This document shows positions 1 through 10,008 of a stretch of DNA of 64,000 nt, in pieces (the stretch's first letter is position 1; the number at the start of each line of letters is the position of its first letter). The notes under the pieces were generated by a model. It did not search any database. It was not told the origin of the DNA and saw nothing but the letters and a program-made list of their open reading frames with translations. The DNA comes from Eupeodes corollae (taxonomy: Eukaryota > Arthropoda > Insecta > Diptera > Syrphidae). The DNA is taken from the NCBI RefSeq assembly GCF_945859685.1, contig NC_079147.1, positions 267,768,572 to 267,832,571 of the forward strand. The letters are read 5' to 3'. The translations under genes and the position numbers were made by a program.

Positions 1-1748
1 AACGCAGAAGCTGAACAAGCATTCGAAAAATGCAAACATGATTTGGCAAACGCAGTTCTCTTAGCCCATCCTAGCCCAAACGCAAAACTAGTGCTTCATG
101 TCGATGCAAGTAATTATTGCATTGGTGCTGCAATTCACGAGCTGGTAAATGATGAACTTAGACCATTAGGATTCTATTCGAAGAAAATGACTGAGTCCCA
201 AAAAGTCAAAAGCACATACGATAGAGAGTTACTTGCAGCGTACAAAGCTGTCCAATATTTCCATCATCTTATTGAAGGCAGAAGTTGTACAATCTTAACA
301 GACCACAAACCGTTAACTTTTGCCTTTACACAAAAACCAGATGTCAAAATTCCTCAGCGAATCAATCAATTGAATTACATCAGCCTTTTCACCACAGATT
401 TTCGTCATATTAAAGGCAAAGATAATATTGTAGCTGATTTGCTATCTCGAGTCGAATCGATTTTCAATGGCGAACAAATTGATTTTGAAAAATTAGCTGA
501 TGATCAAAAAATCGACGAAGACCTCGCAAGTTTGAAAGATGACACTTCATTGCAACTTAAACGAATCGAAATACCTGGTACAAATGTTACACTATTATGC
601 GATGTTTCAACGTCTCGTGTTCGTCCATATATTACTAAAAACTACCGCAAACAAGCATTCGACTCGACCCATAACATCGCTCATCCAGGCATAAGATCCA
701 CGGTCAAATTGATGACCGAACGATTTGTATGGCCAAATATGAAAAGTGATATCAAGCAGATGGTAGAAAAATGCGTTAACTGTCAAAAAGCCAAGATAAA
801 TCAACACAATCGAGCAGCGTTAGAAGAATTCAAAGTACCAAGTCGTAGATTCAAGCACATCAATATTGATCTCATCGGGCCATGCCAGCAGCAATTCCGA
901 TCCCAGACATAGCAGCAGAAACTGTTGCAAGAGTTCTTGTTAGTGGATGGATAGCTTATTTTGGTGTACCTCAAGCAATTACAACCGATCAGGGTAAGCA
1001 ATTTGAGTCTAAGTTATTTAAAGAATTGTCAATTTTAATAGGCGCAAAGCATTTTCGAACAACCGCATACCACCCGCAAGCAAATGGTATGATTGAGCGC
1101 ATGCATCGAACTTTGAAAACTGCTATTAAATGCCACACAGACAGCAATTGGACTGAAATCTTACCTATCGTACTTCTCGGACTTCGAACAACTTTCAAAG
1201 AAGACCTGAAAGCAACACCTGCTGAAATGGTTTATGGCGAAACACTCGCATTACCAGGAGAATTCTTCAATAATCCGACAGATGAATACATTGAAAGCGA
1301 CTTTGTTCAGAATCTCCGAAAAGCAATTCAAAATATTAAACCTGTTCCAGCTTCTAGTCATTCTTCGAAAAACTCCTTCATTCAACATGATCTCAAATCT
1401 TGTACCCATGTTTTTGTTAGAGATGATACAGTCAAACCACCTTTAAAGACACCTTACGATGGTCCTTTCAGAGTCATAAATCGCAATGATAAAAATTTTG
1501 ATGTTGAAATGGGCAAGAGGGTGGTGAAAATCAGCATAGATAGACTAAAGGCAGCTCACTTATCCAAACAAGACGAACAAGCTATACCAAAGTTATCTTC
1601 ATCATCAAAAGTTAATTTTCCTCAACAAAAATCTTCGATCATGCAAAAAGACACTAAGTCATCAGTCGGAGGTCAAAATCAAAACCCATGCACAAGTCGT
1701 ATCGGAAGACATGTGCATTTTCCAAAAAAATACACCGACTTCATCTAA
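1..1748 (+). pseudogene. Ty3/gypsy pol remnant (RNase H and integrase)
   Basis: The frame is open from base 1, so the element began before the window. The first ~140 residues are a Ty3/gypsy RNase H (VDASNYCIGAAI, YDRELLAAYKAV, TDHKPLTFAF). Next comes the integrase zinc-binding region (HNIAHPG and CVNC), then the core with all three acids of the DDE triad visible: D in NIDLIGP, D in TTDQGKQF and E in NGMIERMHR. YDGPFRVI near the end resembles the GPY/F region. At about 880-885 the frame jumps: after LIGP the downstream frame resumes at AIPIPDIAAE, so some 20-25 codons of the core are missing and the length lost is not a multiple of three. The first frame stops at 912 and the second runs 882-1748. 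The copy cannot make a full polyprotein. PPT and LTR follow directly. Confidence 0.92.
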
Positions 1749-1758
1749 CGATCATTCT

Positions 1759-1768
1759 GGAGGGGGAG
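1759..1768 (+). other. polypurine tract of the Ty3/gypsy element
   Basis: GGAGGGGGAG lies ten bases after the pol stop and directly before a TG that opens the 3' LTR. This is where plus-strand DNA synthesis is primed in LTR retrotransposons. Assignment is by position and composition. Confidence 0.75.
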
Positions 1769-2065
1769 TGTATGTAGCAGCTATACATATATTAACATTA
1801 TCATTCATTTATTTAACTATTTAAAATTTTCATTTCACTCAGTTTCAAAGCAATGTATTCGAATCACTCTATTTAAATTAACGATCGTAGTAACCTTTGA
1901 AATTTCATTTTATTATTGAGAATTTTACTTTTGTGAATCGTTCTTAGATTTTCATAGAATAATCTTGTGTTTTCTAAAATTAATAAATAATTTGTTTTAG
2001 TTTTCTAATACGCTTTCGTCTTTTAATTTTTTAATTTAAATTTTATTGAATGGGTGTTGGTCAAG
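1769..2065 (+). repeat. 3' LTR (right edge uncertain)
   Basis: Begins TGTATGTAGCAGC immediately after the PPT, is AT-rich and holds an AATAAA at 1982-1987 that could be the LTR polyadenylation signal. The 5' LTR lies outside the window, so the right edge cannot be fixed by comparison. The CA at about 2065 (GTTGGTCA) is a candidate end, and LINE-like sequence begins just beyond it. Confidence 0.55.
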
Positions 2066-2089
2066 TTTGATACAAGACCATGATCCATA

Positions 2090-2870
2090 CTCTATTTGAG
2101 CGACTAGATCTATGTCTTTGATCAGCCCGTACATCTTGACGTTCCATCTCCTCCTTCACTCACTTTTTATGCATACAGGACCGTAGATCACGTGAAGAAC
2201 TTTTCTCTCGAAACGACCCAAAGTGTTTTCATCTGCTCTTGTCACACGCCATGCTTCTGCACCGTATAGCAGGACAGGGATGATGATTGACTTTTGTAGC
2301 TCTAGAGATGGCTTAACTACACAGTTGCTTTTTTAGCCCAAAGAAACAGCGGTTAGCAAGAATAATTTTTCATTTGATCTCAGCGCTGGTGTTATTTTCT
2401 GGGTTCATATCGGAGGTTAGGTAGACAAAGTCTATAACCACCTCAAAGTTACGTTTTTCGATGGTGACGTTTTGACCGAGACTGCTGTAGGTCCTTTCTT
2501 AATGACAGGTCTTTTCCTTATGACAGCATGTACTTTGTTAACGGTTAAACTAATTTTTTCCGCTCCTGACTCAATAATCTCAAAAGCCCCATTGACATCA
2601 AGCTGAGTTTTTCCGATTATGTCAATGTCATTAGTATATGCCAGTGTCTCTTGTATTGTCGTGGGAGGTCAGCACTATTCTTTCAAAGAAGATGTTAAAG
2701 AAATGGCATGACAGCGCATTACGTTGTCTAAAGCCTTTTTTGACATCAAAAGGTCGTTTCCAACCTTTATGGAGCAGCGTGAATTCTCCATGGTCATCCT
2801 TCACAAATGGACGAATTTGGCATGAATGCCACGACAGTTTGGGTTTTAGACTTGAATCCGTGTGAATTTA
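2090..2870 (-). pseudogene. LINE reverse transcriptase fragment (family A)
   Basis: On the minus strand, degraded frames give the palm and thumb of a non-LTR reverse transcriptase: VKKGFRQRNALSCHFFNIF, then TNDIDIIGK at the YxDD position, then NFEVVIDFVYL and ILANRCFFGL, then a piece resembling the family end with an ERK-type segment. The plus-strand LINE at 21411-22625 shows the same order (ADDIDIMGR, NFEVVNEFIYF, LANRCFFGF), so both belong to one family. Several frame changes and stops are present. The fragment ends at a SINE on its right. The clade is not resolved. Confidence 0.8.
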
Positions 2871-3155
2871 TCAAGTAAAATAAATAAATTGGGTAGCGTA
2901 ACAGTCCGTTGAGAACTAGGGCCTAGTGACTTACAACTCTCAACCATTCCTAAGTGCGAGTACTAATGTCAGGGATGGAGGGGACCTACAGTTTTAAGCC
3001 GATTCCGAACGGCCAATTTGAGAAGGCACTTTTCATGACAAGAATTACTCTTGGAGAATTTGTGAATTCCTCGCAAGAGGCAGTACCCGTGAAAATACTT
3101 TAGATGGCAAAGGCAGGGATCGAACCCAAGACCTCTGGCATGACAGTTTAACGCA
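2871..3155 (-). repeat. tRNA-derived SINE copy 1, 3' portion
   Basis: Minus-oriented SINE whose AATTTATTTATT-type tail is at the left. It shares its body with copies at 13598-13896 and 35431-35686 (for example CCATCCCTGAC and GAGAGTTGTAAGTCACTA on the SINE strand). The box-B-like GGTTCGATCCC is at the right of this part. The SINE is cut at 3155 by a LINE and resumes at 5002. The outer flanks share TCAAGT (2871-2876 and 5037-5042), a possible short target duplication. Confidence 0.85.
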
Positions 3156-5001
3156 CTTTTTTATTTTAATACATTTTTATTAATTCATTCCTAAACCTAT
3201 CTTAAAGCTAGACAAAAATTCATAAAACTAGCCTAATTATTCATAACTTACAACTAACTTAATGGTCCCATACGGACACTCTAAGTTAAACTATAACACT
3301 AATGCCTTTCGGCCCTAAGATCTATTTTTACTTCAATTCAATTTTAATTATTTTTGTATTAATTAGAAAATTTAAAAAACTAATATCAATATCCTTTTTA
3401 TTTTTACTTAAAAACTACTTAAAATAAGGTCCCTAATATTAAAATTAAAACTAACTTAAACTACCTATTCTATCTATAAACTACTTAAAACTAGAACAAA
3501 CATAGCAGCAAATCTAACGTTTTTTTGTTTTTATATTTTATTGTCTTTTTTTATGTTTTTTTTAAATATTTTTTTATATTAAATTTTTTTTTTATTTTTT
3601 TTGTTTTTGTGTATTTTTTTTGTGTGCCACCATGCCTATTCTACTTAAAACTAAACCCTAAAACTATAAAAACAAGTATGTAAGCCGGCCAAGTTTTAAA
3701 ACCCCATCCCGACTACCCAATATCAAGTGCCGATTGAAGCCACCAAAACTGGTTCTCCTGCTTCACCCTATTAGTTCGGTCCCGTTCGGACACAGCCCTA
3801 CTGAACCGAAGGAGCTCTGCTCCGCCTTGTGCCATGACGTCCCGATTCTATGGGAGTCGCCTATCCATGGTTCTTCGTCTGACGTGGTAGATTAACGGAA
3901 CTACCAATCTATCCTGTATTGGCTCGCATTTGTCTAAAAAGAGGAATGCCTCTGGTGGAATGAAGCCGCTCAATTGTTGGTCGAAGACATATTTTTTTCC
4001 AATCCTGTTGATTCGAGCCCCGTTGTAGAGGACCTCGTTGGAATAGTAATGCAGATAAGAAGATTCGGCAGTTCGATATAAGCCGGTACAGCGCCAGCGT
4101 CGTAAACATTTTTGCTCGAACACCCGAAACTTCTCCATCTGGGAAAAGGTAAGGCTATCCCACACAGGACAACCATAAACGATCATCGGCCGTACGAGGG
4201 CCATGTAGCCAATTACCTTCACTCTGGGGTCAAGCCGATTGCTGTAAAACAGCCGTTTCGTCAGAGAAAAGGCTCCTCTGGCTCTGGTCAGAGCAGCATT
4301 TATATGTCTGTCAAAATATAAATACTGATCTAACCAGACACCGAAGTACTTCACTACACTTTTGCCCACCAATGGCTGCCCGTGAAGATCAACGATGACG
4401 ATTTTGTGCCAATTCTTAAACGTATCCCTCGTGGCCCTAGCCAACGGAGTCCGAAACAGAATTGTCTCTGACTTTTGGACATTTATTTTCAGTTTCCATT
4501 CGTCGCAATATCGCTGAATCTTGTCCAAATCACGCTGCAAGAGAATTCTAATAACCTCAACCTTTCAGGCCGTTCTGTATGCAATTAGATCGTCGGCGTA
4601 CACAATTGCCTTTGTAAGACTACCTATCAGATCGCTGGTGTAAATGCTGAAGAGAATCAGCGAATGCACCGCTCCCTGTTGAAGACCATTTTTAATTAAG
4701 AATGTTGTGGTAGAAGTTACATTGCCAGTTTTGACAACAAACTTTGTACCCTTAATCATATCATAATGTATATACAACAAAGGCTTGCTTATTCCAAGCC
4801 TGCTTAGTTTAAGGTAAAGACCCTCTAACCATACGGTGTCAAAGGCCTTTTCCAAATCAACCAGGACAGCACTTGTGCATTGTTGTTTTGATTTATTCCA
4901 TTGGATATCAGAAACGAGTTTGGACGCAGCATGAATTCTGTCATGACCCGCCTTGAACCCGAACTGTTTATCCGGAATTATTTTGTTGTCCGCAGCCCAC
5001 T
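3156..5001 (-). mobile_element. 5'-truncated LINE inserted in a SINE, with 13-bp target duplication
   Basis: The insertion is bounded by two exact copies of ACAGTTTAACGCA (3143-3155 and 5002-5014) that are contiguous in the SINE without the insertion. The element reads on the minus strand: its 3' end, with an A-rich tail, is at 3156 and its truncated 5' end is at 5001. It holds the 3' half of ORF2 and about 690 bp of 3' UTR. The 13-bp duplication, A-rich tail and 5' truncation are the usual marks of target-primed reverse transcription. The nesting shows it is younger than the SINE. Confidence 0.93.
3848..4990 (-). pseudogene. LINE ORF2, reverse transcriptase to C-terminus, one in-frame stop
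   Basis: Minus-strand frame from the 5' truncation to a natural stop at 3848. It opens with IIPDKQFGFKAGHDRIHAAS, then VLVDLEKAFDTVW (palm), NGLQQGAVHS and VYADDLIAYRTA (the YxDD catalytic box). The C-terminal region follows, with KLKINVQKSETILFRTP, YFGVWLD, YGCPVWDSLTF and FEQKCLRRW. The frame is broken only by a TGA at 4565-4567, just after the YADD box; the same frame continues on both sides. Apart from this stop the sequence is little decayed, in line with a recent insertion. Motifs suggest the jockey/I group of LINEs. Confidence 0.9.
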
Positions 5002-5036
5002 ACAGTTTAACGCAGTAACCATCATGCCACGGGTAC
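5002..5036 (-). repeat. tRNA-derived SINE copy 1, 5' portion
   Basis: The remaining 5' end of the SINE after the LINE. It repeats the 13-bp target (5002-5014) and ends with the conserved head, read on the minus strand as AGTACCCGTGGCATGATGG, which carries the box-A-like segment. Confidence 0.85.
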
Positions 5037-5085
5037 TCAAGTGCTTTTGAAATATCAACTGTAATAACTCTGGTCGACAAAAAAT
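5037..5085 (-). pseudogene. short LINE fragment (family C palm)
   Basis: On the minus strand this reads TRVITVDISKALD, matching VDISKASDRVWHQ at about 12450 and VLDISKAFDRV at about 26040. It is a scrap of the jockey-like family C reverse transcriptase next to the SINE. Confidence 0.55.
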
Positions 5086-5089
5086 ACGT

Positions 5090-6404
5090 TTTATTTTCTG
5101 TGCACAACAAAATAAAACTTTTTTTTTTAAGAATTAAGATGTCCAGAATTCAAATCTCGCATTTAAATTTTTCTTTCACATCAGGTTTTAAAAAAAATAT
5201 ACCCCTGTACAAATATTTGAGACTAACAAAAAAGTTGGTTTTAAGACAAAGTTAAAAACCAACAACAACTTTAATAATAAAATCTATGATGGTTTTGTCT
5301 TCTAGATACAGTTTGAAACATTTAAGTATCTTACTAAGTTTCTAAAGAATTCGCATTGTTACGAGTCTTTATATGGTTATGGACGAAGTTTTGAGCAAAC
5401 CTTTGATTTCATACTTTTAAAGTTTTGAAAAGCAAATTTTGGAACAAATTTTTAGAGTTGAAATTAATTTCAAAGTTTGATTTAACTATCTGCTCAAGTT
5501 TTCAAAATGTTCGTTTTCGTCATATAATTACATTCAACCCGTTTTCATTTTTATTTTGAAAACTGTTTAAGCACAAATGGTTAAAAGCTTTTTTAAAATT
5601 TATTTGAGACACTTGAAATCCAACAACTTATAAAGATTTTTTGAAAATTTTATGAAATACTGTAAATATTTTAACTGATTATCGAAGAAAGTTATCATAA
5701 TATTTCGAAACTTATAACGAATACAATCAAAATTAAAAATGTACATATTGGGCATTTTTAGACAACATATGGGACTTCATTTCAGTCAACTTAATTCTTT
5801 AGTTTGAACGTACATTTTGACTTATCAAGCGTCATGAATTTTGAATTCAGAACTTTACTTCGCAGATCACTTCTTTATGTTCAAAAACTACCAAAAATAT
5901 TATTGTCTAAAAAACACTCCTCAGGCAAGCTACAAGTCCATCACGATTTTTATTTTGTATTGTAAAGAATAAAGAATTACTTTTTTCTTTTCTGAATTGA
6001 CAAGGAAACCATTTACAGAAAACATTAAATTGAGTCGTGCAGAAAATAAATAAATCATAGAGTAATAAAGTCCAGCTTTCAGCTGAATAAAAAAGCATGA
6101 TCAACTGTCATTTTAATAGAAGTAGGCTCCCTAATAGTTAGGGAGATTTTTCTTGAGTAACTTTCCAGTCAACTTTTCATTAAAGTTGCCTTAATTGGAA
6201 GGTAATAATCAGAGGCTACAAACTTGCCTTACTTTCAAGTCCCTTATGGTGTCTGAACCTACCCTTTCTCAAAAAACTTTCTGCATGTGTATTTATGAAT
6301 TTTAAAAGTCAATATTTCAAAGTTCTTACGTCATAGAATAATTTTGAAGTCGAATTTCAATTGAGGATATCAAACCCGATTAAAAAATTGTAATTTTATT
6401 CCAG
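5090..6404. other. AT-rich stretch without a recognised gene
   Basis: No sustained coding frame, repeat family or RNA gene is visible. The only structure noted is a perfect hairpin at 6127-6145 (CTCCCTAA, TAG loop, TTAGGGAG), too isolated to call a function. The polypyrimidine tract and AG before 6405 may be a splice acceptor. Confidence 0.6.
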
Positions 6405-6666
6405 GCACAAAACAACCAAAACAAAACGACCAACGAAATCAAGAATTAAACAAATCAGTTCCAATGACTTACCATTTTACATATTGAGTGTTGTATTAAA
6501 AAGTAACCTTAAAAAGACAAGTGGAATCCCTGTCTGCGAAGAAACGTCAAACATTTCTATTTACGACCCATTCACAATTATAAACAAAAATTCTTCTTCC
6601 AATTTGAAATCTCTGTTTTCTTCTGTCAAAAATAAAATAACCAAAACCAAAAGAAAAACTAATTAA
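6405..6666 (+). CDS. possible terminal exon of an unknown gene
   Basis: A splice-acceptor-like TAATTTTATTCCAG ends at 6404. From 6405 a frame runs (after one base completing a split codon) for about 86 codons to TAA at 6664-6666. The product is basic and Ser/Lys/Asn-rich: KTTKTKRPTKSRIK at the start, SNLKKTSGIPVCEETSNISI in the middle and KITKTKRKTN at the end. The frame has a TAA only inside the putative intron. AATAAA follows at 6944-6949. No domain is recognised. The alternative is a chance open frame. Upstream exons, if any, are not found. Confidence 0.35.
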
Positions 6667-6943
6667 AAAGAATGCCACAGCTTTGTGGGAGTCAAATTTA
6701 AACAAAATATTTAATTTATTTAACTTGTGGTTTTTAAAATACGTTAAATTAATATTCCTTAAATACACATCGTTAAAGGTAAAGTATTTATTTTCTCATA
6801 AAATACCTCAAAATGTAAGTTTAAGCGATAGAAAACTTCATTTGTTGGTAAGTTAACAAAATTTGTTCTTAATTTATTTTCCATGTTTATCCGTCACGCC
6901 CAATATTTATTTATTTTTCTATAATTTGTTTTGTTGTAAATTA

Positions 6944-6949
6944 AATAAA
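6944..6949 (+). terminator. candidate polyadenylation signal
   Basis: AATAAA about 280 bp downstream of the stop at 6666, in the position expected for a short 3' UTR of the possible terminal exon. Such hexamers are frequent in AT-rich DNA, so support is weak. Confidence 0.25.
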
Positions 6950-6959
6950 AAGCATGATT

Positions 6960-9354
6960 CTAAATGAAGATATCAAAGATTTGTTTTTTGTTTGTATTTA
7001 TGCTTCTAAAACCATCACACAAAAACCAATGGGACTCTTTTGATGATGGATAAGAAATGAAGCGTCTTCTTCGTCTTGTTGTTGTTGATTGATGACACCA
7101 AAGGGTAAGTACCTCCACTATCACTTTTATCAGGTAAGATAAGACTTTCAGTATTTGCCTAATGATAAGAAATGTGTATCTCATCGTTATCTTCCTTATT
7201 TACCAAACATCCAACGAACCAACTCTCATGTTTTTAAAGCCGAAAAAGAACAAACAAAAATTCTACACGTTGTCATCTTCGATATCAGTGACAAAACGAA
7301 AGAGTTCAACGAGAGAACCTTTATTTATTCATTAAATATTTTCTACAATTCAAATCCGCTGACCCATCGTCATCGCCATACGATCCAAAACCCAATAACA
7401 ACGAACCGCTGGTTTCAATTTAATTAAATGTTAATAAAATTTAATGTAATCATCAGCAAAGTTAATTTACTGCTTGCTTGTGATGATTTCCAAGTTCCAA
7501 TACCCAAACAAACCTCACTTTTCTTTGGTTGTTGATTCTGGATATGGTTCTGTTTTAGCACCAAATATGTTTTATTTTTATTTTCATGGTCGATTTCAGT
7601 AGAAAACTCATTCGTTTCGCCCAACTTCATGAAGTGTTTTAATTTTATTTTCCATTGAAAGTCAGCGATTTGTGTGTGATGATGACAAGATGACTTTGCT
7701 GAGTCTGAGGGCGAGGGCTCATCCAACCGTGATTTTCTATTATTAGTTTTTTTTGTTCGTTGCTGGTCTGCTTTACAAATGAATTATAAGAGTTGCTGAT
7801 TTTCTGGACTCCTCGTTCTTGGCGCGGCACATCCGACGACGCTGCTCCTCTTTGCGCTAACCACCTCCTCATCGTCAGTCAAAAGCGAAACCCCTGGCGC
7901 AGCTTGGTAAGTAAGTATGTTATAGAATAGTTTGTGTATGGCAAAATCATAAATAGTCAATTGCTTCTGGTCGATCTTTCACCCGAAGAAATCGTTTAAC
8001 TCTGCTAGTTCCCTTCAATATGTGCTGTTTTTGTGAACAATATGTTTTTCTTTTTGTTTTGTCACCGTCCGGCGTTCGGCGTTCGTCGTCACTCGTTTTT
8101 GTTGTTGTATAGTTTTATGAAGTTCCTGTCTCTCCGCCCGCCGTGCCATGTGTGGGACAAATGTGCTTCATATTTAAAGTGAATGAATAGCATTTTTATG
8201 TACATTCATAAGGGTATATAATATACATACATTATATTGAAGGAACATGAGTGCATGTTATAGTTTTTGTCTGTAAACAAAATTTTGATTGGGAAACTCA
8301 AATTGAAAATTGTAGTTCATTTGAAGTTAAACGGTAAACGAGTGCGGTACAATATTAAATTTAGTTTTTTTTTGTTTGGTTTTTCAAATCAATTAAAATG
8401 TATTGGAGTTTTGATTTAAATAGTAAGCTTTTGTTGTGTAAATTATTTTTATAATGCAGTTCATTTTTAAGATTCTTAACTTTATAATTACTTAATTTTT
8501 GTAATAGAAAATTTCACACATCAAGTTTTGCATGTTTGTGTTGCTTTTTAATTATTTGCTCTCGATTAATTTAAGGTTTTTTTTATTAATATTATTTAAT
8601 CTTTATTTTCCTAGTTTTAGTTCTTAATTCTTTGAAGATTTTGGGCAGACGATTGAGTTTGGAACGTTTTTGTATTTATCTGTCTGATGTTAATAAATTC
8701 TTTTATCAATTTAAAAAATTGTACACAACGAAATTTTGAAAATTAACTATGTTTTGTTACACATATCTGGATTTGTCCAGACGTTGATTTCAACTTGGTC
8801 ATTAAAGAAACTAAATATGAACAAAAGAGACTTTGAGTGAAGATGGCATAAGATTGACCTTAATTTAAATCGTCATCGCCTTGCGACGTATATATTCCTA
8901 GAATGCTTTACAAGCCTCTCAACATACCTGTATTGAAAGTCATTCCATGTATGTAAATGCAGACGTAGAAAATCTTATTTTTCATGCAAGGAGACTTCAC
9001 AATTACCAAACAAACATTTCAGGGAAAGTAAAATCATGTCAAAAACACTTGAAAAAAAGCCCAAGTTCTTTTTTATAAAAACGATCATGCAAACAAAGTA
9101 AAGACATTATAAACTACGCCAAGCTTCAAGCTCCAACAGAAAATTGTTGAGAATGAAAGTTGCTCTAAATATTATTTTCCTTGAAAACTTTGTAATTTTT
9201 TAAGAATTAATGTCCTCAGAATGTGTTGGTATCAGAACTTAGTTTATTTTTCTTCACAGAAAATAGCTTAAATTGATGTTTGGATCGGCACTGAGGTTCC
9301 ATTCCAATACAATAAATTTAGCGAGTTTTAAGCTTGTAAAGAATCAAATCTTTG
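6960..9354. other. non-coding stretch with a GC-richer island
   Basis: No gene is supported. 7790-8160 is richer in GC and CpG than its surroundings (CTCGTTCTTGGCGCGGC, GTCCGGCGTTCGGCG). At 7906/7907 there is a good donor match (CAGCTTG, then GTAAGTAAGT), so a 5' non-coding exon on the plus strand is possible. The rest is AT-rich DNA with no repeats recognised. Confidence 0.4.
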
Positions 9355-9415
9355 TGATTTGTAACTATCGACAATTCTTGCGTGCGAGTAATGTCAGATA
9401 TGAAGGTGACAGATA
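9355..9415 (-). repeat. probable SINE fragment
   Basis: TTCTTGCGTGCGAGTAATG and the bases around it follow the 3' half of the SINE seen at 13640-13690 (TTCCTGCGTGCGAATACTG). Only about 60 bp can be aligned by eye and the copy is diverged. Confidence 0.4.
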
Positions 9416-10008
9416 AGATAATTGCTCACAACATCAACTCCTATTTGATGGCAAGCTTTCAAACTTGCTGCCCCTGGCATTGTTTTGTCGCTTAGTTTTT
9501 GAAATTCCCAAAAAGTATTTCACCAGATTTACCCTCTCTTCTTTGGCGAAATGTTTCGAGTGAGTTCCTCTTTCTAAGCTACCAAGACTTAACAAACGCT
9601 GCTAGTTTGTTAACCTTTGGTCTTGGTTTTGCCTATCTAAATATTGATTTTTCTAGGGTTAAATAAACCAATACCCTATGCATATAGGATAAACCACAGC
9701 CACCACGATACTTTCACAAGGAGGCCATCCCATATATGTTCAGTTAATTAACCATGGGGCTGCAACATATCCCGTGGTACCATATCTTCAATGGTGTGAT
9801 AATTTAGGTCTTTGATGTGGAGCCATCTAGGGAAGATAACCCTAGAAGTGGTCGCCCGATTTCATGTGGGACTCAATCCACCGAGATTTATCTACAATTA
9901 CATCATTCTTTTATAAAATGATTTTTACTTCCACTCCAAACTTTTATCATATATAAATACCGACTCAATTGTCGATTTGTATATTTACTGATTTTCATGG
10001 CATTTTTT

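Noticed and set aside
6127..6145. Perfect 8-bp hairpin as a terminator
   Set aside because: Intrinsic terminators of that type are bacterial; here it is an isolated palindrome.
7877..7910. TCAGTC initiator at 7875-7880 with a downstream promoter element
   Set aside because: The bases at +28 to +32 do not fit the DPE, and the only support is a nearby GTAAGT donor.
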